Assembly (NCBI GenBank): GCA_900100595.1
Contig: FMUA01000022.1
Location: 1 to 42,087, forward strand
DNA from: Ruminococcaceae bacterium P7
Lineage (GTDB): Bacteria; Bacillota; Clostridia; Oscillospirales; Acutalibacteraceae
DNA length: 42,087 nucleotides
Reading direction: 5' to 3'
Shown piece after piece: positions 1 to 6,497 of this stretch. The notes beneath the pieces were generated by a model. The model was not told the DNA's origin. It did not search any database and saw nothing but the letters and a program-made list of their open reading frames with translations. Each line of letters opens with the position of its first letter. The first letter of the stretch is position 1. The translations under genes were made by a program, and so were the position numbers.

Positions 1-288
1 AAAATTCTCGCGCTCATCGACAGACTCAAAAAACACAAGGGAGCAGTCTGCCTGTTTTTAGAAAAGCTCGGTGTTCCGTTCGACAACAATCAAGCCGAGC
101 GCGATATCCGCAACATCAAAACAAAGACCAAGGTTTGCGGCTGCTTCAGAAGCAGAACCGGCGCAGAGGAATACATGGGCTTAATGTCGTTCGTTAGCAC
201 CGCCCGCAAAAACGGGTTTGATTCTTATCACGCAGTTAAGATGGTTTTATCAGGTCAGACCAATCAGGTTTTTGGGGTGGGGTGCTGA
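1..288 (+). CDS. IS66-family transposase (TnpC), C-terminal part, cut by window edge
   Basis: Frame 1 is open from the first base to a TGA at 286-288 and encodes the last 95 residues of an IS66-type transposase. The diagnostic stretch is FDNNQAERDIRNIK followed by TKVCGCFRSRTGAEEYMGLM, the IS66 catalytic-domain end with the final acidic residue region. The element would cut and paste DNA as a DDE transposase. Its 5' part lies outside the window, so it is unknown whether the copy is intact; this part has no stops or frameshifts. A decayed relative lies at 31879-33008 in the same window, and both end with the same bases just after the stop codon. High confidence in the family. Confidence 0.93.
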   Translation, partial: KILALIDRLKKHKGAVCLFLEKLGVPFDNNQAERDIRNIKTKTKVCGCFRSRTGAEEYMGLMSFVSTARKNGFDSYHAVKMVLSGQTNQVFGVGC

Positions 289-296
289 ATAGTTAC
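276..296. repeat. IS66 right-end terminal sequence
   Basis: The sequence GCTGAATAGTTAC lies directly after and overlaps the transposase stop codon, and its complement begins GTAA, as is usual for IS66-family ends. The same GCTGAATAGTTAC is found at the end of the decayed IS66 copy (33004-33016), which supports 296 as the element boundary. The matching left end is outside the window. Confidence 0.6.
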
Positions 297-359
297 ATAT
301 TATCATTTAATTACCAAAAATGCAAAGAATATTTTCACCATATTACAAAAAATACAACG

Positions 360-398
360 AAAAACAGGCTCGGCGCAACAGAAAATGCACCGAACCTG
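360..398 (-). terminator. Intrinsic terminator of the minus-strand AbrB-like gene
   Basis: Bases 365-376 and 387-398 form a 12-bp stem (two positions are G-U pairs) around a 10-base loop. Read on the minus strand the stem is followed by five T residues (360-364). It lies just downstream of the minus-strand stop at 401-403, so it would end transcription of the small AbrB-like gene. Confidence 0.8.
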
Positions 399-400
399 AT

Positions 401-630
401 TTATACCCCTCTCATATACACACAACGATTCCAAAATCTTCCGTCGATATGTACTATTTCCATCCCATCCTTTTGGCTAAATCCAACATAGCAAAGCTGT
501 ATTTTTGCCATTTTTTCAATGTTATCTGTGACGGGTCGCCCTCTCGGATACGCAGGGTTCTTCTTATCTCTTTAGGAATGACGACTCTGCCGAGGTCGTC
601 TATTCTTCTAACAATTCCCGTTGCCTTCAA
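401..630 (-). pseudogene. SpoVT/AbrB-type transcriptional regulator with a frame change
   Basis: A TTG start at 628-630 has a good ribosome site (AAGGGAG, 8 bases upstream). The first 33 residues are an almost canonical AbrB/SpoVT swapped-hairpin DNA-binding domain (KATGIVRRIDDLGRVVIPKE, then IRRTLRIREGDP). In that frame the protein runs on with an atypical tail to a stop at 454-456 (58 residues). In the -1 frame an overlapping open stretch, beginning GRPVTDNIEKMAKIQ and ending RFWNRCVYMRGV, reaches a stop at 401-403, right before the terminator. The terminator position suggests the gene originally ended there, so a frameshift near residue 33 is likely. It could also be a functional 58-residue protein or, less likely, a recoded one. 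It would have been a dimeric transition-state-type regulator. Confidence 0.7.
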
Positions 631-760
631 CTCAAAAACTCCCTTAAATATTTTTTATCAAATCCTTGCATGAATATTGTTTGAGATAACCATGTGATTA
701 TGCGTAAAAAGATGTGGGAGAAATTGGAATTCGGGCTTTACGCGGAAGGGCAGCGGATTA

Positions 761-1183
761 TTATGTATTGCCTATGTTCTCGTTTAATCTCTTGATTTGC
801 CTTTGAATACACAAATAAACAATCATCCAAATAGCGCCGAAAACAGCGACAAAAATACTGATGAAAATAACGATTGTCGTCAGGCTCGGTTTCAGCCAGC
901 CGTTCAGCAGATAGATTGACAGGTAGTCAAGCAGCAGTACCGCACCTTGAATCAGTCCGGCAAGAGGAAGCGCCAGCTTTTCCACTGTATAAATGGCGGA
1001 AATTCCCGCTGCGATAAACGCCATCAGCGTTGCAGTAAAAATCTCGCGGATATAGGTGCTGACGGCTATTGTTGTGACAGCGCCGTTTGCTGACAGAAAA
1101 ATGTAAACCACCGCCGCAATCACCGGACCGAGCCCGCAAAACAAAGCGCCTCTGTGTATAAAAGTCTTTATAAACTGTTTCAT
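761..1183 (-). CDS. DUF3021 family membrane protein
   Basis: This 140-residue protein has four hydrophobic segments (roughly residues 10-30, 40-62, 70-90 and 98-125) and a basic C-terminal end, as expected of DUF3021. The family is commonly encoded next to a LytTR regulator and is thought to act with it, probably as a membrane inhibitor or partner; that role is inference. I chose the ATG at 1183 rather than an upstream in-frame ATG because GGAGCTGAGAAA precedes it and because it overlaps the upstream LytTR stop codon in an ATGA arrangement, implying translational coupling. There is nothing odd in the coding sequence. Confidence 0.85.
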   Translation of the reverse strand: MKQFIKTFIHRGALFCGLGPVIAAVVYIFLSANGAVTTIAVSTYIREIFTATLMAFIAAGISAIYTVEKLALPLAGLIQGAVLLLDYLSIYLLNGWLKPSLTTIVIFISIFVAVFGAIWMIVYLCIQRQIKRLNENIGNT

Positions 1184-1620
1184 TTTCTCAGCTCCTTTTT
1201 TATTTCGGCAAAACAACGCCTTGAAACATAATCGGTATAACCACTCTTGAAAACAACATTCACCGAACCGCTGAACGCTGCCTTAAAACACTCGATTTGT
1301 TTTTGGTTGGCGATGGTTGACTTGTTGATTTTGATAAAAGAAGAGGGCAGCAGCTTGGCAACCTCATACAGCTTGTACCGTATTTTATACCGTCTGCCGT
1401 GTGTATCAATGACAAATGATTTGCCGTCCAGCACCGTCACACACGCCACTTCGTTGAAACCAATAACCTTCATTTCACCGTCGGCATAGGCGGTAATGCT
1501 GTCAGTGCCGTTGTATGCCATGACAAGCTGTTCCAGCTGTTCGGTGAAATCCGAACGGCTGTGAACGTTTGCGCATAACGCTTCCTCAAAATCCGGATTG
1601 ATATGCAGCTCAAATTTCAA
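1180..1620 (-). CDS. LytTR-domain transcriptional regulator
   Basis: This 146-residue protein carries a C-terminal LytTR DNA-binding domain (about residues 45-143), with the pattern IRYKLYEVAKLLPSSFIKIN, then KSTIANQKQIECF, typical of stand-alone LytTR regulators. There is no response-regulator receiver domain, so it is not phospho-controlled in the usual way. The start is taken as TTG at 1618-1620 because GGAGGTG lies 7 bases upstream; the in-frame GTG at 1629 is inside that ribosome site. It is coupled to the DUF3021 gene. Such pairs usually control their own operon, and two 21-bp-spaced direct repeats lie upstream of its promoter. Whether it also governs the polysaccharide genes cannot be told from the sequence. 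Confidence 0.87.
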   Translation of the reverse strand: MKFELHINPDFEEALCANVHSRSDFTEQLEQLVMAYNGTDSITAYADGEMKVIGFNEVACVTVLDGKSFVIDTHGRRYKIRYKLYEVAKLLPSSFIKINKSTIANQKQIECFKAAFSGSVNVVFKSGYTDYVSRRCFAEIKKELRK

Positions 1621-1642
1621 GTAAATCACCTCCGATGGTTAC

Positions 1643-1670
1643 AGTATAGCACGGTAAAAAAGAAAGTCCA
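1643..1670 (-). promoter_or_regulatory. Promoter of the LytTR-DUF3021 operon
   Basis: On the minus strand TATACT (1643-1648) is preceded, after a 16-base gap, by TGGACT (1665-1670). The spacing to the TTG start is short (about 22 bases), which fits a short leader holding only the ribosome site. Confidence 0.6.
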
Positions 1671-1680
1671 GCGGTTTGCG

Positions 1681-1710
1681 CTGAACGGTGCATTTTTGAA
1701 TGTAAGCGGT
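1681..1710 (-). promoter_or_regulatory. Candidate LytTR-binding direct repeats
   Basis: On the minus strand ACCGCTTAC (1702-1710) and ACCGTTCAG (1681-1689) are direct repeats whose starts are exactly 21 bases apart (two helical turns), the arrangement known for LytTR sites. They lie just upstream of the -35 box, fitting an activator position. A third ACCGCT (1670-1675) overlaps the -35 end. Binding by the adjacent regulator is inferred. Confidence 0.5.
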
Positions 1711-1926
1711 ATTAGAATGTATAGAAGTTGATTAAAAGTAAGCGCCATTCATGAAACCTTGCAAAAGACAATAAGTCATGAGTTTAGGTGGGGTATGACC
1801 ATCATCGTAAACATTTCTCTCTATGGCGCATCGAATCCTAAAATCTCACATTAACACATATTTCCACTTAGTAAAAACAAGCAGAAATGACCATTTTAAG
1901 CCAAACTTGACAAATTTTCTTGAGGG
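1711..1926. other. Intergenic stretch without a recognisable gene
   Basis: Between the LytTR control region and the operon promoter there is no credible gene on either strand. The string GTAAGCGCCATTC at 1738-1750 resembles an IS66-type left end and could be an old insertion scar, but no transposase remains beside it. Base composition becomes AT-rich towards the promoter. Confidence 0.5.
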
Positions 1927-1954
1927 TTGACATAAAAAAAATTTGTGATATAAT
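1927..1954 (+). promoter_or_regulatory. Main promoter of polysaccharide operon I
   Basis: TTGACA (1927-1932) and TATAAT (1949-1954) are perfect sigma-A consensus boxes with a 16-base spacer that includes an A-run. The predicted transcript starts near 1961 and has a leader of about 80 bases before the initiating sugar transferase. No obvious riboswitch or terminator lies in the leader. Confidence 0.85.
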
Positions 1955-2042
1955 AGTATAATAATGTAGAATACTTAAATTGGGTGCTTATGGCTAAGTG
2001 AAAGATGCAGTGTCAATTTTTCACGAATATGGTAGAATAAAT

Positions 2043-2642
2043 ATGTACAAAAACCACATCAAACGGCTTGTTGACGTCGTCTTGTCTGTGCTGGCAATCA
2101 TTGTGCTGAGCTGGTTATATCTGATTATCGCCATTTTAATTAAATGCACTTCCAAGGGACCTGTCCTTTTCAAGCAGGACAGAATCGGTAAGGATGGCAA
2201 GGTTTATCAGATATACAAGTTTCGTTCCATGAAAGTCGGCGCCGAGAAATCCGGCGTTTATTCCGATAACAAAGATCCGCGCGTTACCGGCATCGGCAGG
2301 TTTATCCGCGCGACAAGTATAGATGAGCTTCCGCAGCTTTTCAATATTCTAAAGGGCGATATGGCGCTCATCGGGCCTCGTCCGCCGCTGACCTATCATC
2401 CGTGGAAATGGGAGGAATATTCCGATTTTCAGAAGCAGATGTTCGAGGTGCGTCCCGGCATCACCGGCTGGGCACAGACGCACGGCAGAAAGGACGTCGA
2501 ATGGAACAAACGCATTGAACTCAACGTCTGGTATGTTGACCACGTTTCATTTGGGCTGGATTTTAAGATTTTCTGGCTGACAATTTTTAAGATTTTAACA
2601 AACGCGGATAACGAAAACAAAGGTGAAACTGTTAAGAAATAG
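2043..2642 (+). CDS. Initiating undecaprenyl-phosphate sugar phosphotransferase (PF02397)
   Basis: This 199-residue monotopic phosphoglycosyl transferase should move a sugar-1-phosphate from a nucleotide sugar to undecaprenyl phosphate at the cytoplasmic face, the first step of repeat-unit assembly. Visible features are one N-terminal hydrophobic segment (about residues 10-32), FKQDRIGKDGK, FRSMKVGAEK, the catalytic-loop region TSIDELPQLFNILKGDMALI and GPRPPL, and PGITGWAQ. The length is that of the small PglC/EpsL type, without the extra N-terminal membrane helices of WbaP. The start at 2043 gives the usual N-terminus (MYKNHIKRLVD) but has only a weak ribosome site; an in-frame GTG at 1998 is possible. 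It is the first gene of the operon and is followed after 12 bases. The sugar used is not evident. Confidence 0.93.
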   Translation: MYKNHIKRLVDVVLSVLAIIVLSWLYLIIAILIKCTSKGPVLFKQDRIGKDGKVYQIYKFRSMKVGAEKSGVYSDNKDPRVTGIGRFIRATSIDELPQLFNILKGDMALIGPRPPLTYHPWKWEEYSDFQKQMFEVRPGITGWAQTHGRKDVEWNKRIELNVWYVDHVSFGLDFKIFWLTIFKILTNADNENKGETVKK

Positions 2643-2654
2643 GGAGAAATGGAA

Positions 2655-2993
2655 ATGGCTTTTGGAAAGAAAAAAAAGAACGTACCGCCCGTAGAAGAAC
2701 CCAAGGAAAAACCAACCCCTGCGTATCTGCGCGATGATTATCCCTATAAGGCAATCGGTGAGCCGATTATCGATATGTCGCAGGTCAAGGACGGTATTGT
2801 CTATGAGATTAAATGTCATCAGTGCGAGATGAGCATCCGCTCGCAGGGACAGAATATACGCAGTACCTATGAGCGCATGAAGGATAAGGGCTGCCTCGGC
2901 TGCGGCAACAAGAACCTTGTTGTCAAAATGGTCGATATGTCCAAGGCGCCGAAGCGCGAGGAAATGATAAAAGAGGAAACCGAGAAGAAATAA
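2655..2993 (+). CDS. Small protein with a CxxC-CxxC (zinc-ribbon-like) core
   Basis: This 112-residue, highly charged protein is not recognised. It begins with a lysine run and a proline/glutamate-rich segment (residues 5-23) and carries CHQC (54-57) and CLGC (80-83), a spacing that could bind one zinc ion. The C-terminal tail is charged (EEMIKEETEKK). There is no signal peptide or membrane segment, so it is cytoplasmic. The second ATG (2655) is chosen because GGGAG at 2642-2646 lies 8 bases upstream of it and only 2 bases from the first ATG (2649). It sits 9 bases before the aldolase gene, so a role with the sugar-acid enzymes that follow is possible but unproven. Confidence 0.75.
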   Translation: MAFGKKKKNVPPVEEPKEKPTPAYLRDDYPYKAIGEPIIDMSQVKDGIVYEIKCHQCEMSIRSQGQNIRSTYERMKDKGCLGCGNKNLVVKMVDMSKAPKREEMIKEETEKK

Positions 2994-3002
2994 GGGTGCG
3001 AT

Positions 3003-3833
3003 ATGGCGCTGAAACTAATGTACATCACCAATCAGCCGCAGATTGCGCAGATTGCGGAATCTTCCGGCGTTGACCGCATTTTTGTCGATATGGAATATAT
3101 CGGCAAGGCGAAGCGTCAGGGCGGTCTTGATTCGGTGCAGAATCATCACACGATTGAGGATATCAGGATTATTAAGAAAGCGGTGCAAAGCGCTGAGGTG
3201 CTTGTCCGCGTCAATCCCATTCATGAGGCGACTTCCGACTACACATCATCCAAGGAAGAAATTGACGCTGCCATCAATGCGGGAGCGGATATTGTCATGC
3301 TTCCGTACATCACCTCCGCCAAACAAGTAGAGGATTTTCTGCAGTATGTTGATGGCAGAGCCAAAGCAATGCCGCTGATTGAAACACCGCAATCGGTTGA
3401 GGCATTTGATGAAATTCTCTCCCTTCCGGGCGTTGATGAAATCTACATCGGGCTGAACGATTTGAGCTTGGGCTATCATAAAAAGTTTATGTTTGAACTG
3501 CTCGCCGACGGTACGGTCGAAGGACTGTGTCTCAAAAGCAAGCTCAAAGGAATTCCGTACGGCTTCGGCGGAATCGCTTCACTTGGTAATGGTATGCTCC
3601 CCAGCGAATACATTGTACGCGAGCATTACCGTCTTGGCTCAACCTGTGCTATTTTGTCACGCAGCTTTTGCAATGTTGAGAAGGTGCAGCATATCGGTGT
3701 CATCAGCTCGACCTTTATTGACGGCGTTAGGGCAATTCGCGATTTGGAAGCCGAGTGCGAAAGACGCATGAGTTATTTCAGAGAAAATGAGAAAATCGTC
3801 GCACAGAAAGTGCGGATGATTTGCGAGGGGTAA
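3003..3833 (+). CDS. HpcH/HpaI-family aldolase (class II pyruvate-type aldolase)
   Basis: This 276-residue TIM-barrel protein belongs to the HpcH/HpaI aldolase/citrate-lyase family, which makes or breaks C-C bonds of 2-oxo acids using a divalent metal. The metal and substrate ligands are visible: Glu127 in LIETPQSVEAFDEIL and Asp153 in YIGLNDLSLG, plus Arg69 in LVRVNP and DMEY at 29-32. Family length is typical (250-300). It is followed after one base by a D-2-hydroxyacid dehydrogenase, suggesting that a 2-oxo-acid product is then reduced. In a capsule operon this could supply a hydroxy-acid or deoxy-sugar-acid building block, but the substrate is not readable from the sequence. The family call is secure. 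Confidence 0.87.
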   Translation: MALKLMYITNQPQIAQIAESSGVDRIFVDMEYIGKAKRQGGLDSVQNHHTIEDIRIIKKAVQSAEVLVRVNPIHEATSDYTSSKEEIDAAINAGADIVMLPYITSAKQVEDFLQYVDGRAKAMPLIETPQSVEAFDEILSLPGVDEIYIGLNDLSLGYHKKFMFELLADGTVEGLCLKSKLKGIPYGFGGIASLGNGMLPSEYIVREHYRLGSTCAILSRSFCNVEKVQHIGVISSTFIDGVRAIRDLEAECERRMSYFRENEKIVAQKVRMICEG

Positions 3834-3834
3834 C

Positions 3835-4722
3835 ATGAATCTTCTGATTACCGGCGCATGGAACGACGGAAAGAATTGCATAGAAAAAATCAAGGCAATG
3901 GGACATCAAGTTGTTTTTATGCAGTATGAGAAGGATGCGCTGCCCTGCGCGTACGATTGGGTTGAGGGCGTTGTCTGCAACGGACTTTTTCTCAGCCATC
4001 CGATGGAGAATTTTCCGAATTTACGATATATTCAGCTCACCAGCGCGGGCTTTGACAGGGTCGACATGGACTACGTCAAAGCTCACGGCATTGAGATACA
4101 CAACGCGCGCGGAGTTTACAGCATTCCGATGGCGGAATTCGCACTGTGCGGAGTTTTGCAGCTGTACAAGCAGGCGGCGTTTTTCCGAGAGAACCAAAGG
4201 AAGCATCTCTGGGAAAAGCACCGCGGTTTGTCGGAGTTGAGCGGCAAACAGGTTTTGATCGTCGGCTGCGGAAGCGTCGGCAACGAGTGCGCGAAGCGTT
4301 TTAGCGTGTTCGGCTGCCGGGTCATCGGTGTTGATTTGTTTCCGCGTGAGGATAGTCTGTACGACAGGATCCTGCCGCTGGAACAGCTTGATGAAGCTTT
4401 GAAGACGACGGATGTCGTTGTTTTGACATTACCGCTGACAGAGCAGACAAAACACTTATTTAATGAAGAACGGTTTGATTCACTAAAATCTTCCGCTGTT
4501 CTGGTCAATATCGCAAGAGGTGCGATCGTCGATACCGAAGTGCTTCTGCGGCATATAGATCATATAGGCGGTGTCGTCCTCGATGTATTCGAGGGAGAAC
4601 CGCTCACGGAAACCTCTTTTCTTTGGGATAAAGAGAATGCTATCCTTACTCCGCATAATAGTTTTGTGGGGGAGGGGAATTTGGAGAGATTAAAAAAAGT
4701 TGTCATTGCGAATTTGAAATAA
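3835..4722 (+). CDS. D-isomer-specific 2-hydroxyacid dehydrogenase
   Basis: This 295-residue NAD(P)-dependent oxidoreductase should interconvert a 2-oxo acid and a D-2-hydroxy acid. The Rossmann motif GCGSVG is at 144-149. The catalytic triad is present: Arg228 (NIARGA), Glu255 (DVFEGEPL) and His274 (LTPHNS). The protein is slightly shorter than the usual 310-330 residues, mainly in the N-terminal substrate domain, but no key element is missing. The ATG lies one base after the aldolase stop and the ribosome site is inside the aldolase gene end (GAGGGG), so the two are probably made together. Substrate unknown; it may reduce the aldolase product or a related sugar acid. Confidence 0.88.
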   Translation: MNLLITGAWNDGKNCIEKIKAMGHQVVFMQYEKDALPCAYDWVEGVVCNGLFLSHPMENFPNLRYIQLTSAGFDRVDMDYVKAHGIEIHNARGVYSIPMAEFALCGVLQLYKQAAFFRENQRKHLWEKHRGLSELSGKQVLIVGCGSVGNECAKRFSVFGCRVIGVDLFPREDSLYDRILPLEQLDEALKTTDVVVLTLPLTEQTKHLFNEERFDSLKSSAVLVNIARGAIVDTEVLLRHIDHIGGVVLDVFEGEPLTETSFLWDKENAILTPHNSFVGEGNLERLKKVVIANLK

Positions 4723-4738
4723 AAAGGGGCCAAATAAA

Positions 4739-6319
4739 GTGAATAAGTCTAATTTTATGCAGTTCTTAGATGCCCACAGCGACCTCAAGCAAGATTTATT
4801 TATTCGCGGTTTTTTACTCACAGACAAACAGTATACACAGATGCATGATTTTCCGTTTTACGGAAACTGGCGGACAGAACAGCATTGCGGCTATTATTTT
4901 ATGGCGCATAAGCTTGCCGGTATGCATGTTTATGAACAAGATGGAAATTGTTTCTTCTTGCTTGGTCATGCCTATAATCCGTTTACAATGGAGATTGATG
5001 AAATTGTTATTTTAAAGCGCATTGCGCAAGCCTACGCTACTGATGAGTACATTGACAGAATAAACGAACTTACAGGCGTTTTTGTCTATGGTTCTATTGT
5101 CAATGGAAAAGTTGAATTCATAGTTGATCCGTCAGGAATGCAGTCCGCGTGCTACGGCGTAATTGACACACACTTTTATTTATCCTCTCACCCTCAACTA
5201 ATAGGTGATTTATGCGGTTTAGAGATGGATGCATTTGTAAAAAAGCTGATTCATTATAAATGGTATGGCAGGGTAATGGGTCCGTATCTTCCTGCTGATT
5301 TGTCGCCATTTAGCAAAGTGAAACGCATTGTCCCCAGTATTCAGTATTGGTATGATAAACAAACGATAACGCACAAGCGTTTTTGGTATTTAACAGAGAA
5401 TCCAATTGCTTACGATTCAAAAGAATATGATACTGTTATTTGTCAGGCAGGCGATATTCTCAGGAACAACATGACATTGATTGCTAAGAAATGGCAACAT
5501 CCTTGGATTTCACTTACAGGCGGAATCGACAGTAACACTACTTTTGCTGCTGCAAACGGCAACTATGATAAATTTGAAACTTTCAGTTATATCTCAGCCG
5601 AGAAAGAGATACCCGATGCAGCAGCAGCAAAGAAGATTTCCGAGCAGTTTGGCGTAACACGTCACGAGTTCCAGATTCCTGATAACAACGACGCAATCAA
5701 GGATTTTGAAGCAAGGCGAGAACTATTCCGACATAATAACGGTTACATTGCTGAACTATATGATAATGAAATTCGCAAGAAACTGTATTTAAGAGATAAT
5801 GCTAAATGTGATGTGGAAGTAAAATCTTGGGTTTCTGAAACCATTAGAGCTTATTGGTATAAGCATTACGGACGTAAAAAATTCCCACCGCTTTCCCCGA
5901 AACTATTCAGAAATCTCTATAAGATTTTTATTTTGAACCGCAGCTTAGCACATCAAATTGATAAGCTATTCGCTCAGTATATTAAAGACTTTGAGTATGA
6001 GAAAATACCCGAATCCTATCCGCCTGCCGATATGCACTACAATGAAGTGACTTGGGGTAGCTGGGGCGGTTTGAATATTACCGAGATGAAATATTGCTTT
6101 GATATTACATTTGCCTATAACAACCGTCGCTTTTTGGATTTGATGTTCCGTGCTCCGTTGGAGAAGAGAATTTCAGATCAGCATCATTTAGACGTGAAGA
6201 AATATCTTAACAAAGATTTATATGACATGAATATACGCGTAGTCAATCTCAAGGAGACAGATAACCGTGCGCGAGCTTTGAATGTTATTTTTACAATTAA
6301 TTCGTTTTTACCCTTTTGA
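4739..6319 (+). CDS. Asparagine-synthetase-like protein, copy 1
   Basis: This 526-residue protein contains the PP-loop ATP-pyrophosphatase motif SLTGGIDS (258-265) of the asparagine synthetase B / beta-lactam synthetase group, which activates a carboxylate as an adenylate and forms an amide. The first about 240 residues look like a degenerate class II glutaminase fold (VDPSGMQSACYG at 130-140), but there is no Cys after the start Met, so it cannot hydrolyse glutamine in the usual way and would need free ammonia, another amine or an internal amine. In a polysaccharide locus amidation of a uronic acid is the likeliest job. The start is GTG with AAGGGG upstream. It is a tandem paralogue of the next gene; the repeat period is 1759 bases. 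Confidence 0.85.
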   Translation: MNKSNFMQFLDAHSDLKQDLFIRGFLLTDKQYTQMHDFPFYGNWRTEQHCGYYFMAHKLAGMHVYEQDGNCFFLLGHAYNPFTMEIDEIVILKRIAQAYATDEYIDRINELTGVFVYGSIVNGKVEFIVDPSGMQSACYGVIDTHFYLSSHPQLIGDLCGLEMDAFVKKLIHYKWYGRVMGPYLPADLSPFSKVKRIVPSIQYWYDKQTITHKRFWYLTENPIAYDSKEYDTVICQAGDILRNNMTLIAKKWQHPWISLTGGIDSNTTFAAANGNYDKFETFSYISAEKEIPDAAAAKKISEQFGVTRHEFQIPDNNDAIKDFEARRELFRHNNGYIAELYDNEIRKKLYLRDNAKCDVEVKSWVSETIRAYWYKHYGRKKFPPLSPKLFRNLYKIFILNRSLAHQIDKLFAQYIKDFEYEKIPESYPPADMHYNEVTWGSWGGLNITEMKYCFDITFAYNNRRFLDLMFRAPLEKRISDQHHLDVKKYLNKDLYDMNIRVVNLKETDNRARALNVIFTINSFLPF

Positions 6320-6334
6320 GAAAGTTGTTACATT

Positions 6335-6420
6335 TTAGTATTGCTAACCGCAACCGTGTAGAGTTATATTTACCAGTTTATAAGCTTTCGGAAAAAGCCT
6401 TTCACGTTGCGTTTGAAGGA
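6335..6420 (+). pseudogene. Relic of a duplicated GT4 gene start
   Basis: The stretch from about 6338 matches the start of the GT4 gene at 8091 exactly 1759 bases downstream: both contain GTATTGCT, then ACCGCAACCGTG, then AGAGT, and still align weakly to the CACGTTGCG further on. In the relic the codon for the tenth residue has become TAG and the rest is gone. The 1759-base offset equals the offset between the starts of the two asparagine-synthetase-like genes, so the synthetase-GT4 pair was duplicated and one GT4 copy was lost. Confidence 0.85.
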
Positions 6421-6497
6421 GATAGTTTTATCTCATTTATAAATGGTTATATGTTAGCTTGTTAGTAGGATGAAATTGAAAACGAAGGAGTTTTTTG

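Noticed and set aside
320..673. Plus-strand open frame of 117 codons between the IS66 end and DUF3021
   Set aside because: It is the antisense of the AbrB-like gene, whose protein motif, ribosome site and terminator are all on the minus strand.
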